Shown piece after piece: positions 40,301-48,998 of a DNA stretch of 64,000 nucleotides. Positions within the stretch are counted from its first letter, which is position 1. Each line of letters begins with the position of its first letter. Below the pieces are notes generated by a model, which was given only the letters and a program-made list of their open reading frames with translations, had not been told where the DNA came from and did not search any database. Origin of the DNA: Microbispora corallina (GTDB lineage: Bacteria; Actinomycetota; Actinomycetes; Streptosporangiales; Streptosporangiaceae); contig NZ_BOOC01000036.1 in NCBI RefSeq assembly GCF_016863035.1, forward strand, positions 51,328 to 115,327, read 5' to 3'. The position numbers and the translations under genes are program-made.

Positions 40301-40858
40301 GTGATCCGCTACCTGCGCACCTTCCTTCCCTGGATCGCCTTCGCCGTCCTGAGCACGGACACGGAGGCGCGCTGGGGCGCACTGGCCGCGCTCGCGCTGT
40401 CGGCCGTGCTGCTCGCGGGTGACCGGCGGGCGGGGCGGGGCTGGGACGAGCTCGTTCTGGAGGTCGGCTCGGCGCTCTTCTTCGCCGCCCTGGTGATCGC
40501 CTCGTTCACGATCTCGCCGGCGCCTCTCGGGGCATACGGGCCGGCCGTCTCGGTGGGCTGGCTGGCGCTCATCTCCTGGGGGTCCCTCGCCGTCCGCCGG
40601 CCGTTCACGCTGGGCATCGCCCGGCAGTCGACGCCGGTGGAGGTGCAGGCCTCGCCGCTGTTCCACCGGGTCAACGCCGTCATCACCGCCGTGTGGGCGG
40701 CCGCCTTCACGCTCGACGCGCTCGCCCTGGCGGTCCTGTACGCGGTGGCCCCGCACGCCGCGGTCGCCATCGTCGCCGTCAAGGTCTGCGCGTTCGTGAT
40801 CCCCGCGATCTTCACGCTCCGCTACCCCCGGATCGTCCGCGCCCGTTACGCCGTCTGA
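40301..40858 (+). CDS. Membrane protein, 185 residues, in operon with carotenoid oxygenase
   Basis: Four to five hydrophobic helices (FLPWIAFAVLSTD, LEVGSALFFAALVIASFTI, VSVGWLALISWGSLAV, ALALAVLYAVAPHAAVAIVAVKVCAFVIPAIFTL) with short basic loops. GTG at 40301 follows GAAGGAA. It ends 13 bases before the carotenoid oxygenase gene, so the two are cotranscribed, and both face the PadR gene. Family not recognised; an intramembrane partner of an apocarotenoid pathway is only a guess from context. Confidence 0.75.
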   Translation: MIRYLRTFLPWIAFAVLSTDTEARWGALAALALSAVLLAGDRRAGRGWDELVLEVGSALFFAALVIASFTISPAPLGAYGPAVSVGWLALISWGSLAVRRPFTLGIARQSTPVEVQASPLFHRVNAVITAVWAAAFTLDALALAVLYAVAPHAAVAIVAVKVCAFVIPAIFTLRYPRIVRARYAV

Positions 40859-40871
40859 CAGGAGTCCAGCC

Positions 40872-42170
40872 ATGACGACCGCCGCCTACCTCACCGGCCT
40901 CCTGGCCCCCGTCCCGGACGAGATCGACGCGCTCGACCTGCCCGTCTCGGGGTCGCTGCCGCCCGAGCTGTCCGGCCGCTACTTCCGCAACGGCCCCAAC
41001 CCGCTGCCGGGGCAGGATCCGGGTCACTGGTTCACCGGCCACGGCATGATCCACGGCATCCGGCTGCGCGACGGCCGGGCCGAGTGGTACCGCAACCGCT
41101 GGGTCCGCACCCCCCTCCTCACCGGGGACGGCCGCTTCATCACCGACACGGGGATCGACCGGACCGCCGTGCCGGCCAACACGCACGTCGTCCGCCACGC
41201 CGACCGCATCCTCGCGCTCGTCGAGAACGGCCTGCCGTACGAGATGACCCCGGAGCTGGAGACGGTCGGGCCGTGCGACTTCGGCGGCCGGCTCACCACC
41301 GCCATGACGGCCCACCCGAAGGAGGACCCGCTCACCGGCGACCTGCACTTCTTCGGGTACGGCTTCGCCGAGCCGTACCTCACCTACCACCGCCTCTCGG
41401 CGGCGGGCGAGCTGGCCGAGAGCCGGGAGATCCCGGTGCCGGGGCCGACCATGATGCACGACTTCGCCATCACCCGAAGCCATGTGATCTGGCTCGACCT
41501 GCCGGTGGTCTTCGACGTGGACTTCGTGGGCCGCGGCCTGCCGTACCGGTGGGACGACGGGTACGGCGCCCGGCTCGGCGTGATGCCGCGCGAGGGCGGC
41601 CCGGTGCGGTGGTTCGACGTCGACCCCTGCTACGTCTTCCACGTGGGCAACGCCCATGAGGACGAGCACGGGCGCATCGTCGTCGACGCGGTCCGCTACT
41701 CGCCCGGGGCGTTCGCGGCCCTGTGGCCGCGCATCGGCGGCAGCGCCAACCCGGCCGCGGAGACGGGCGGCGCCGCCCTGCACCGCTGGGTGCTCGACCC
41801 GGCCACCGGCGTCGCCAAGGACGAGCGGCTCGACGACCGCGCCGTGGAGTTCCCGACGATCAACGACGCCCGCACCGGACTGGCCGGCCGTTACGTCTAC
41901 GCGGTCGCCGACGACGCCGTCGTGAAGTACGACACGGAGATCGGGGCGAGTCTCGCCCACGAGACCGGTGAGCGGTCGCCGGGCGAGGCGGTGTTCGTGC
42001 CGGCCGAGGGCGGCGGCGAGGACGAGGGCTGGCTGCTGTCGATCGTGGGCTCCGAGCACGAGGCGGAGCTGCGCGTGCTCGACGCGTCCGACCTGACGGC
42101 CGTGGCGTCCGTACGGCTGCCGCGCCGGGTGCCCGCCGGGTTCCACGGCTCGTGGATCCCCGACGAGTGA
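40872..42170 (+). CDS. Carotenoid oxygenase family protein (RPE65/CCD type)
   Basis: Non-heme iron dioxygenase of 432 residues expected to cleave a carotenoid or stilbene-like double bond. The seven-bladed propeller family opens with GRYFRNGPNPLP and GMIHGIRLRDG; the four iron-binding histidines are in MTAHPKEDP, MMHDFAITRSHVIW, FHVGNAHEDE and GFHGSWIPDE, all conserved. Cytosolic, no signal peptide. No carotenoid synthesis genes lie in the window, so its substrate must come from elsewhere. PadR control would fit a response to phenolic-like molecules, since some family members cleave phenylpropanoids. Confidence 0.92.
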   Translation: MTTAAYLTGLLAPVPDEIDALDLPVSGSLPPELSGRYFRNGPNPLPGQDPGHWFTGHGMIHGIRLRDGRAEWYRNRWVRTPLLTGDGRFITDTGIDRTAVPANTHVVRHADRILALVENGLPYEMTPELETVGPCDFGGRLTTAMTAHPKEDPLTGDLHFFGYGFAEPYLTYHRLSAAGELAESREIPVPGPTMMHDFAITRSHVIWLDLPVVFDVDFVGRGLPYRWDDGYGARLGVMPREGGPVRWFDVDPCYVFHVGNAHEDEHGRIVVDAVRYSPGAFAALWPRIGGSANPAAETGGAALHRWVLDPATGVAKDERLDDRAVEFPTINDARTGLAGRYVYAVADDAVVKYDTEIGASLAHETGERSPGEAVFVPAEGGGEDEGWLLSIVGSEHEAELRVLDASDLTAVASVRLPRRVPAGFHGSWIPDE

Positions 42171-42179
42171 ACCCCGCGG

Positions 42180-42914
42180 TTAGAGAACCGGCCGGTAGTG
42201 GGTCGTGATCCGGCCGTCGTCGAGCAGGTGGATCGCGATGGCCGGCGGCAGGTCGTCGTCGATCGGCGGCACCGCCGAGGTCTCCGACGGCAGCAGGCCC
42301 GTGTTGACCACGCCGGGGGCGACCAGCAGCGGCAGCCCGGCGAACGTGGTGGCGGCGGCCGTGTGGGCGTGGCCGACGAGGACGGCCACCACGTGCGGGT
42401 GCCCCTCCAGCACCGCGCGCAGCCCGTCGGGCTCCCGCAGGCCGATCTCGTCGACGTACGGGATGCCGAGGGCGACCGGAGGGTGGTGCATGCCGACGAA
42501 GGCGGGCACCCCGGGCGTTGCCGTGAGCACCGAGTCGAGCCAGGAGAGCGTGTCCTCGTCCAGCCGCCCCTCCGGACGTCCGGGGATGCTGGAGTCGCAG
42601 AGGGCGATCGTGGCGCTCGGCAGGTTGAGCGCCTGGTTGACGGGCTGGTCGCCGTCCAGGCCCAGCAGCGCCTTGCGGAGGTCGCCGCGGCTGTCGTGGT
42701 TGCCCGGGCACAGGACGAGCGGCGTGTCGTCGCCCGCCAGCAGCTCGCGCACGATCTCGTACTCCTGCGGCGCGCCGTGGTCCGCGATGTCCCCGGTGAG
42801 CACGAGGGCGTCGGGCCGCAGGCTCCGGGCGTACTCGAGGGCTCGCGCGGCACGCGCCGTGTTCCGCTCGCTCCCGTCGATGTGGATGTCGCTCACGTGG
42901 GCCAGCACGAGCAT
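42180..42914 (-). CDS. Metallophosphoesterase, cyclic-nucleotide phosphodiesterase (CpdA) type
   Basis: Calcineurin-like enzyme of 244 residues with the complete two-metal site: VSDIHIDG (D-x-H), VLTGDIADHG (GD), LCPGNHDSRGD (GNHD), VGMHHPPVALG (H) and LVGHAHTAAAT (GHxH). This set matches class III 3',5'-cyclic-nucleotide phosphodiesterases such as CpdA and Rv0805, so cAMP hydrolysis is likely but other phosphoesters are possible. ATG at 42914 follows GGAGAGG. Convergent with the carotenoid oxygenase (9-base gap). Confidence 0.87.
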   Translation of the reverse strand: MLVLAHVSDIHIDGSERNTARAARALEYARSLRPDALVLTGDIADHGAPQEYEIVRELLAGDDTPLVLCPGNHDSRGDLRKALLGLDGDQPVNQALNLPSATIALCDSSIPGRPEGRLDEDTLSWLDSVLTATPGVPAFVGMHHPPVALGIPYVDEIGLREPDGLRAVLEGHPHVVAVLVGHAHTAAATTFAGLPLLVAPGVVNTGLLPSETSAVPPIDDDLPPAIAIHLLDDGRITTHYRPVL

Positions 42915-43106
42915 GAGGCACCTCTCCGGACTTTTGGGGCTCCAGCTTCTCATGGCGGCCGGGCCGCGGCGACGCCTGATTGATCTTGCCTGGGCGCGCG
43001 GGATAGGCCGGTAAGCCGTTCTATGGGCGATATGCGACATCCATGTGGTTTGTGGCTTGCGTATCAGTGGGTAGCGTCGAGACAGCGGCCCGCGAAGGGG
43101 ATCGTG

Positions 43107-43541
43107 ATGTCCACCGGATGGGATGTCAAGCACAGGCTGTGCCAGGCGATCAACGTGCACGACCTGCACGGCGTCCTGGAGTGCTACAGCCCGGACGCGG
43201 TCCTGGTCTGCCCCGCGGGCGTGGCGGAGGGGCGCGAGCAGATCGCCTGGATCTACGAGCAGCTGTTCAAGGGCTTCCCCGACTACCGCCAGACCCCGTG
43301 GCTGGAGGTCGACTGCGACGACCCCGCCGTCTCCGAATGGACGATCACCGGCACCCACACCGGGCCCTTCCTGCTGCCCGACGGGCGCGAGCTGGAGCCC
43401 ACCGGCCGCCACGTGACCCTCCGCGCGTCCTGCCTGTCGTACGTCGAGGGCGGCCGGATCGTCACGCACCGGGAGTACTTCGACCAGCTGGAGCTGTACA
43501 GCCAGCTCGGGTTCGGCCTCGTCGAGCTCGGCGAGGACTGA
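43107..43541 (+). CDS. SnoaL-like / ester cyclase domain protein
   Basis: Cone-shaped NTF2-fold protein of 144 residues. Family features: AINVHDLHGVLECYSPDAVLVCPAG near the start, IAWIYEQLFKGFPDYRQTP, and the C-terminal EGGRIVTHREYFDQLELYSQLG. Such proteins range from polyketide cyclases to stress proteins of unknown reaction; no polyketide genes are nearby. ATG at 43107 (GTG at 43104 also possible) follows GAAGGGGA. Convergent with the SRPBCC gene. Confidence 0.85.
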   Translation: MSTGWDVKHRLCQAINVHDLHGVLECYSPDAVLVCPAGVAEGREQIAWIYEQLFKGFPDYRQTPWLEVDCDDPAVSEWTITGTHTGPFLLPDGRELEPTGRHVTLRASCLSYVEGGRIVTHREYFDQLELYSQLGFGLVELGED

Positions 43542-43557
43542 TCCCCTGATAGGCGGG

Positions 43558-44043
43558 TCAGCCGTGGGTCGCGGCGGAGCCGGCCGCCAGGCGCTCCGCC
43601 AGGATCCGCGCCCGGGCCAGCTGGACCTTGCGCGCCTGGCCCGCGGCGTATCCCACCAGGAACCAGGGGGCCGACAGCTCCAGCCGGTCGTCGACGCGGG
43701 TGCCCGAGCCGTCCGGGGACAGCTCGAAGCGGTAGGCCATCCGGACACCGCCGGGGCTGCGCACCTCCCCATGGACGGCGAGCCCGTCGGTGTGCAGGGC
43801 CACCCGGATCGGGTTGTCGTGCGTGACGACCCCGAGGAACCGGAAGCGCTCGACCGCCGTGTAGCGGATCACCCCGGGTTCGGAGCGGTCTACGTCCCTG
43901 ACCGCGACCACGAGGGGCGACAGGCCGATGTAGTTCTCCGGCGTCGTCAGGTGGTCGAACACCTTGTCCGGGACCGCGTCCACGTGGAACGCGTGGGTGA
44001 GCACCCTGGTCGGCACTCCTGGCCTCCTGCGCTTGATCGTCAT
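43558..44043 (-). CDS. SRPBCC (START-like) family protein
   Basis: Ligand-binding protein of about 161 residues with the START-like fold: the N-terminal strand VLTHAFHVDAVPDKVFDHLTTPENYIGLSP, then YRFELSPDGSGTRVDDRLELSAP and the long C-terminal helix. These proteins bind hydrophobic molecules in a deep pocket. ATG at 44043 is chosen; a TTG at 44064 is also in frame. It lies 52 bases downstream of the XRE regulator on the same strand, suggesting cotranscription. Ligand unknown. Confidence 0.8.
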   Translation of the reverse strand: MTIKRRRPGVPTRVLTHAFHVDAVPDKVFDHLTTPENYIGLSPLVVAVRDVDRSEPGVIRYTAVERFRFLGVVTHDNPIRVALHTDGLAVHGEVRSPGGVRMAYRFELSPDGSGTRVDDRLELSAPWFLVGYAAGQARKVQLARARILAERLAAGSAATHG

Positions 44044-44095
44044 CTTCCTGGCGAATTGTGACAAGTCAGGACGATCAGGTGGAAGCGCGGCAGGG

Positions 44096-44887
44096 TCACG
44101 AAGCGGTGTCGCGGAGGTACGCGGCCGTGTCCGGGTCCGCCGGGTAGAACGACTCGATCATCAGCTCCGACACCGTGACGTCGAGCGGGGTGCCGAACGT
44201 GGCGACGATGCTGAAGAACGACAGCTCCCGGCCCGCCCGGCGCACCCGGAGCGGCACCAGGATGTCGCCCGGCCCCGGCAGCTCGACCTCGGGCTCCGGC
44301 TGGTCGCAGGGATAGTCGCACAGCTCCTTGTACAGCTCCCCGAGCCGGGGGTCCGCCGTGACCGCGATCTGCCGCCTCAACCGGCCGAGCAGGTGGGCGC
44401 GCCACTCGCCCAGGTTCACGATGTGCGGCGCGAGCCCTTCGGGGTGGAGGCTCGCCCGCAGCACGTTGGCGAGCAGGTCGGGGTCGACGCCCTCGCTGAG
44501 CAGGCCGATCCCGGCGTTGGCGTCGACCAGGTCCCAGTTGCGGTCCACGACCACGGCCGGGTAGGGGTCGTGGGCCGTCAGCAGCCGCCGGATCGCCTCG
44601 CACACGGCGGCCATCCGCGGGGAGTCGAGGGCGGACTCGGCGTAGACCGGGGCGTACCCGCCGGCCAGCAGCAGGTGGTTGCGCTCCCGGAGCGGGAGGT
44701 CGAGGTGCTCGGCGAGGTGGAGGACCATGTCGCGGCTCGGGTTGGCCCGGCCGGTCTCCAGGAAGCTGAGGTGCCGCGTGGAGATCTCGGCCTGGACCGA
44801 CAGCTCCAGCTGGCTGAGCCGCCGATGCTCGCGCCACTGCCGGAGCAGCTCGCCGAAGGGCCTCTGGTAGATGTGCGCCGCTGTCAC
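44096..44887 (-). CDS. XRE family regulator with MmyB-like ligand-binding domain
   Basis: Regulator of 263 residues. The helix-turn-helix at about 10-70 reads LLRQWREHRRLSQLELSVQAEISTRHLSFLETGRANPS, and the rest is the MmyB PAS-like domain (YPAVVVDRNWDLVDANAGIGLL, LRRQIAVTADPRLGELYKEL), which binds fatty acyl-type ligands in characterised relatives. GTG at 44887 lies 31 bases from a perfect 12-bp-arm palindrome that overlaps the likely -35 region, so it probably represses itself. The SRPBCC gene downstream may belong to the same regulon. Confidence 0.88.
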   Translation of the reverse strand: MTAAHIYQRPFGELLRQWREHRRLSQLELSVQAEISTRHLSFLETGRANPSRDMVLHLAEHLDLPLRERNHLLLAGGYAPVYAESALDSPRMAAVCEAIRRLLTAHDPYPAVVVDRNWDLVDANAGIGLLSEGVDPDLLANVLRASLHPEGLAPHIVNLGEWRAHLLGRLRRQIAVTADPRLGELYKELCDYPCDQPEPEVELPGPGDILVPLRVRRAGRELSFFSIVATFGTPLDVTVSELMIESFYPADPDTAAYLRDTAS

Positions 44888-44917
44888 GTCCCCGACGCTA
44901 TCCGGCGCCGTGAGGCG

Positions 44918-44944
44918 GGGCGATTACCCGCCGGGTAATCGCCC
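44918..44944. promoter_or_regulatory. Perfect palindrome upstream of the XRE regulator
   Basis: GGGCGATTACCC and GGGTAATCGCCC, 12-bp arms around GCC. On the minus strand a TAGCGT -10-like element lies 14-20 bases further on, so the palindrome covers the -35 position. It is also 17 bases past the stop of the ABC-2 permease; lack of a T run argues for operator over terminator. Confidence 0.65.
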
Positions 44945-44960
44945 GCCGTCCCCGGGCCGT

Positions 44961-45731
44961 TCATTCCCAGCGGAACAGGCGGGCCGCGCCGAGCCCGGCC
45001 GCCGCCGCCCAGCCGGCCAGCACGGCCAGGTGGAGCGGCTGGAGGCCGTGGCCGTCGAGGGCGTCGAGCAGGCCCTGGCCGAAGGCGCCGGTCGGGGTGA
45101 CGTCGCTGATCCGCCGCAGGACCTCGGGCATGAGCGGACGGGGCAGCCACATGCCGGCGAGGAACAGCAGCGGGAACATCACGGCCGCCCCCGCCCCCTG
45201 GACGACCCGGGAGTTCGGCGACACGGCGGCCAGGCACAGCCCGATCGCGAACATCGCCAGGCAGCCCAGCGTGAAGACGGCGGCGAACCCGAGCGGCGCC
45301 CGCGGGAACGGCGTGCCCAGCAGCACGTGACCGAGGGCGAGCGTCAGCGCCGTCGCCGCCGCCGCGACGACGGCGTTGACCACGAGTTGCGCGCCGAGCA
45401 GCGCGGACGGCCGCACGGGCGTCGTGGACATCCGGCGCAGCACGCCGCGCTCCCGGTAGACGACCAGGGCGGTCGGCAGCGTGCTGAGCGCGAGCGTCAC
45501 CACCGACAGCAGGACCATCATCCCGGGCAGCTGCACGTCGACCACCCGCTGCCCGCCGAGGGCGGGGTCCGGGTCGCGGAAGCCGGGGATCGAGAAGCCG
45601 AGGACGAGCAGCAGGGCCGCGGGCAGCAGCACGGCGAAGAACACCGCGACCGGCTCCCGGAGGAACAGGCGGGCCTCGACGCCTGCCAGCCGGGCCAGAC
45701 GGGCGGGGACGAAGGCGGCGTGGGCGGTCAT
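44961..45731 (-). CDS. ABC-2 type exporter permease
   Basis: Inner-membrane subunit of 256 residues with six helices and the ABC-2 family elements EARLFLREPVAVFFAVLLPAALLL near the start and SPNSRVVQGAGAAVMFPLLFLAGMWLP in the second half. It follows the ATPase gene by 43 bases on the same strand. Together with the divergent histidine kinase and response regulator this forms a drug- or lipid-export module of the type common in actinobacteria. ATG at 45731; substrate unknown. Confidence 0.9.
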   Translation of the reverse strand: MTAHAAFVPARLARLAGVEARLFLREPVAVFFAVLLPAALLLVLGFSIPGFRDPDPALGGQRVVDVQLPGMMVLLSVVTLALSTLPTALVVYRERGVLRRMSTTPVRPSALLGAQLVVNAVVAAAATALTLALGHVLLGTPFPRAPLGFAAVFTLGCLAMFAIGLCLAAVSPNSRVVQGAGAAVMFPLLFLAGMWLPRPLMPEVLRRISDVTPTGAFGQGLLDALDGHGLQPLHLAVLAGWAAAAGLGAARLFRWE

Positions 45732-45774
45732 CGGAGTCTCCAGGGTCGTGGGGGGAGTGGCCGCGGAAGCGGCC

Positions 45775-46641
45775 TCAGACGGCGGCATGGGCGCCGGTCA
45801 GGGTGAGGAACGCGTCGTCGAGCGTGGTCCGCTGGACGGCGAGGTCGGACAACCGGGAGGCGGGCAGCACCGCGAGCACCGCACCGAGCAGGTCGCCGGT
45901 GCCGGTCACCACGACCGTGTCGCCCTCCGTGGTCACGGAGGCGACCTCGGGCAGCGCCCGGAGGGCCTCCACCGGGCCGTCGGTGCGGAAGGTCAGCCGC
46001 CGCCCGCCGCCGGCCCGGTCGATCAGGCCGGCGGGCGTGTCCACGGCGAGCACCCGGCCCTCGGCGATGACCGCTACCCGGTCGCAGAGCCGCTCGACCT
46101 CGTCCATGAAGTGGGTGACCAGCACGACCGTGACCCCGCGGTCGCGGATGCGGGCCACGAGGTCCCAGGTCTCGCGCCGGGCCTGCGGGTCGAGGCCGGT
46201 GGTGAGCTCGTCGAGGATCGCGATCCGCGGGTCGCCGACCAGTGCGAGCGCGACCGACAGCCGCTGCCGCTGGCCGCCCGACAGCTTGGCGAACGGCGTC
46301 CGCGGGTCGAGGCCGGCCTCGCCGAGCAGGTCACGCCAGTCGGCGGGCCGGGAGTAGAACGAGGCGTAGAGCGACAGCGCCTCGCCGACCCTGATCTTGT
46401 CGGGCAGCGAGCAGTCCTGGAGCTGGACGCCGACCTGCTCCTTGAGGTCGGCGTCCACCTCGATCCGCCCGGAGGTGGGGGTGCGCAGGCCGGCGACGCA
46501 CTCGACCGTCGTCGTCTTGCCTGCGCCGTTGCGGCCGACGATCCCGAAGATCTCGCCCTCCTCGACGGAGAACGAGACGTCCTCGACCGCCACCCGTGCG
46601 CCGTACGTCCTGCGGAGGTGGTCCACTGTGATGATTGCCAT
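45775..46641 (-). CDS. ABC-2 exporter ATP-binding protein
   Basis: ATPase of 288 residues: Walker A GRNGAGKTTT, signature LSGGQRQRLSVALAL, Walker B AILDELTTGLDP, switch LVTHFMDEVERL. The C-terminal 75 residues (RLTFRTDGPVEALRALPEV onward) are the regulatory extension seen in DrrA/NatA-type exporters. ATG at 46641 begins the conserved MAIITVDHLRRTYG; there is no homology upstream. Divergent from the histidine kinase by 133 bases. Confidence 0.92.
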   Translation of the reverse strand: MAIITVDHLRRTYGARVAVEDVSFSVEEGEIFGIVGRNGAGKTTTVECVAGLRTPTSGRIEVDADLKEQVGVQLQDCSLPDKIRVGEALSLYASFYSRPADWRDLLGEAGLDPRTPFAKLSGGQRQRLSVALALVGDPRIAILDELTTGLDPQARRETWDLVARIRDRGVTVVLVTHFMDEVERLCDRVAVIAEGRVLAVDTPAGLIDRAGGGRRLTFRTDGPVEALRALPEVASVTTEGDTVVVTGTGDLLGAVLAVLPASRLSDLAVQRTTLDDAFLTLTGAHAAV

Positions 46642-46774
46642 GCTCCACGACGGTAGGAACCGCGCGGCCCGGCCGGAATGCGGCTGGAGACCCGGCATGG
46701 GTGTACCTACCTCCACCGCTTCGGGTGCCTCTCCCCACTGTGCGGGCCGTCCGCGGTGGCGGAGACTGGGGCGC

Positions 46775-48265
46775 ATGGTTCGGAGAACGCTGAGCGCGCT
46801 GGGCAGAGGCGTCGCCCTCCTGGGTGCGGCGCTGCTCGGGGAGGCGGCGGCGCTGGTCATGCTCGCCGGCGTGCTGCTCAGCCTGATGCTCGGCCTGGTG
46901 TTCCTGTTCCCCCCGGCCGTACGGCTCGCGCGGGCGGCGGCGGGGCTGCACCGGCGGCTCGCCGGCCGGTGGTCGGCCGGCCCGGTCGACGACCCGTACC
47001 TGCCCGCGCCGGGGCCGCCGGTGCGGCAGCCCGACGGGTGGTACCGGGACGGCCGGACGCTGTACAAGACCCCCGTCGTCCCCGCGTTCAACCTGCGGCT
47101 GAACTGGCTGCTGAAGGACCCGGCCACCTGGCGCGACCTGGCGTTCCTGCTCACCGCCCCGCTGCTGGGCACGGCCGTGGCCGCCCCGGCCGTCCTCGCG
47201 GCGGGGGGCGTGCTCCTCACGGCGTCCGGCGTCCCCGCCGGGCTCGCCGCGGTCGCGGTCGCGGCCGCCGTGGCTCCCTGGTACGCGCCCCGGGCCGTCG
47301 CGTCGTACGGCGGGGTCGCGGCCCTGCTGCTCGGGCCGACCGAGCGGGCCAGGCTCGCCCGCCAGGTGAACCGCCTGGCCGCCGCCCGCGACGAGGCCGT
47401 GGACGCGCAGGCCGCCGAGCTGCGCAGGATCGAGCGCGACCTGCACGACGGGGCGCAGGCCCGGCTGGTGGCGATCGGCATGACGATCGGCGCGGCCGAG
47501 GAACTGCTGGCGTCCGACCCGCAGGCGGCGCGGGCGCTGCTCGTCAAGGCGAGGGAGGCCTCCGCGACCGCCCTGCAGGAGCTGCGCCGGCTCGTGCGGG
47601 GCATCCACCCGCCGGTGCTGGCCGAGCGCGGGCTCGCCGACGCCGTCCGGGCGCTCGCCCTCGACACCCCGCTCCAGACCCACGTCACCGTCGACGCGCC
47701 GGAGGGCCTGGAGGCCCCGCTGGAGTCCGCCGCCTACTTCGCCGTGAGCGAGCTGCTCGCCAACGCCGTACGGCACGGCGGCGCGAGCGAGGCGTGGGTG
47801 GACGTCAGCACGCACGGCTCGGCCCTGCGGATCACGGTAACCGACGACGGCCGGGGCGGTGCGGACCCCTCGCGCGGCACGGGCCTCACGGGGATCGAGC
47901 GCAGGCTCGGCGCCTTCGACGGCGTGCTCGCGCTGAACAGCCCGCTGGGCGGCCCGACCACCGCCGTGATCGACCTGCCCAGGGCCGTGCGCGGCCGTAC
48001 GCGGCCCGTCCCGACCGGGCGGGCGGTCACGCTGGCCGTGTGCTGGACACTGTGCTGGATCCCGCTCTTCCCCCAGGGGCTGGTGGCCGCCGGCTTCAAG
48101 ATCGCTGGATCGACGGAGAAGGCGTGGTTCCTCGGGCTCCACGTCGCGGAGCCCTACCAATGGCCGGTGATCATCGGCATGATCCTCCTCGGAGGGACCA
48201 TGCTCGCCGGTGCCGCCCTCCAGACCGCGAAGCACCGGGAATCGAGGGCGGGGGAGTGCGCGTAG
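46775..48265 (+). CDS. Membrane sensor histidine kinase (HisKA_3/NarL-DesK class)
   Basis: Sensor kinase of 496 residues. Two N-terminal helices (about 8-50) and a second helical pair (about 120-185) carry the sensor; the phosphorylated His is in ELRRIERDLHDGAQARLVAIG, and the ATPase domain has SELLANAVRHGGA (N box) and VTDDGRGG then GTGLTGIERR (G boxes). After the ATPase there are two extra C-terminal membrane helices, unusual for this class. The stop overlaps the response regulator start by 10 bases. It probably senses membrane or antibiotic stress and controls the divergent ABC-2 exporter. Confidence 0.9.
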   Translation: MVRRTLSALGRGVALLGAALLGEAAALVMLAGVLLSLMLGLVFLFPPAVRLARAAAGLHRRLAGRWSAGPVDDPYLPAPGPPVRQPDGWYRDGRTLYKTPVVPAFNLRLNWLLKDPATWRDLAFLLTAPLLGTAVAAPAVLAAGGVLLTASGVPAGLAAVAVAAAVAPWYAPRAVASYGGVAALLLGPTERARLARQVNRLAAARDEAVDAQAAELRRIERDLHDGAQARLVAIGMTIGAAEELLASDPQAARALLVKAREASATALQELRRLVRGIHPPVLAERGLADAVRALALDTPLQTHVTVDAPEGLEAPLESAAYFAVSELLANAVRHGGASEAWVDVSTHGSALRITVTDDGRGGADPSRGTGLTGIERRLGAFDGVLALNSPLGGPTTAVIDLPRAVRGRTRPVPTGRAVTLAVCWTLCWIPLFPQGLVAAGFKIAGSTEKAWFLGLHVAEPYQWPVIIGMILLGGTMLAGAALQTAKHRESRAGECA

Positions 48266-48903
48266 TCCTGGCGGAAGACCTCCACCTGCTGCGGGAGGGT
48301 CTGGTCCACCTGCTCCGCGCGCACGGCTTCGACGTGGTCGCCGCCGTCGAGTCGGGCCCCGGCCTGCTGGAGGCGCTGGTCGCCGAGTGTCCCGACGTCG
48401 CGGTCGTCGACGTGCGGCTCCCTCCGACGTTCACCGACGAGGGACTGCAGGCGTCGCTCGCGGCCCGGCGGCGCGTCCCCGGGCTGCCGATCCTCGTGCT
48501 GTCCCAGCACGTGGAGCAGCTGTACGCCCGCGAGCTGCTGGCCGACGGCAGCGGCGGCATCGGCTACCTGCTGAAGGACCGGGTGTTCAACGGCGAGCAG
48601 TTCATCGACGCCGTACGGCGGGTCGCCGCCGGGGGGACGGCGATGGACCCCGAGGTCATCGCCAAGCTGCTGGTGAGCAACGCCCGCAAGGAGCCGATCG
48701 GCCGTCTCACCCCCCGCGAGCGCGAGGTGCTGGAGCTCATGGCGGAGGGCCGGTCGAACGCCGCCATCGGCCAGCGGCTCCACCTCAGCGAGAGCGCGGT
48801 CGGCAAGCACACGGCCGGCATCTTCGCCAAGCTCGACCTCGCCCCCTCCGACGACGACAACCGCCGCGTGCTGGCCGTCCTCGCCTACCTCAACTCGCGG
48901 TGA
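48256..48903 (+). CDS. NarL/LuxR-type response regulator
   Basis: DNA-binding regulator of 215 residues. Receiver domain: VLAEDLHLLREGL (acidic pair), VAVVDVRLPP (phospho-Asp), ILVLSQH and GYLLKDR (Lys). The LuxR helix-turn-helix is LTPREREVLELMAEGRSNAAIGQRLHLSESAVGKHTAGIFAKL. GTG at 48256 follows GGGGGA and overlaps the kinase gene, so the pair is translationally coupled. Confidence 0.93.
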   Translation: MRVVLAEDLHLLREGLVHLLRAHGFDVVAAVESGPGLLEALVAECPDVAVVDVRLPPTFTDEGLQASLAARRRVPGLPILVLSQHVEQLYARELLADGSGGIGYLLKDRVFNGEQFIDAVRRVAAGGTAMDPEVIAKLLVSNARKEPIGRLTPREREVLELMAEGRSNAAIGQRLHLSESAVGKHTAGIFAKLDLAPSDDDNRRVLAVLAYLNSR

Positions 48904-48998
48904 CGCCGGCGAAACCCGATGCCAGACTGGTCTCGCCGGGTTTGTCGGTGCAGGCGGCTACGGTGGCCAGCGAGTGGCGGCGCACACGGGAGGTCGGG

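Noticed and set aside
44918..44944. Simple terminator of the ABC-2 operon
   Set aside because: Perfect symmetry, no T run and overlap with the XRE promoter region favour an operator, although both roles are possible.
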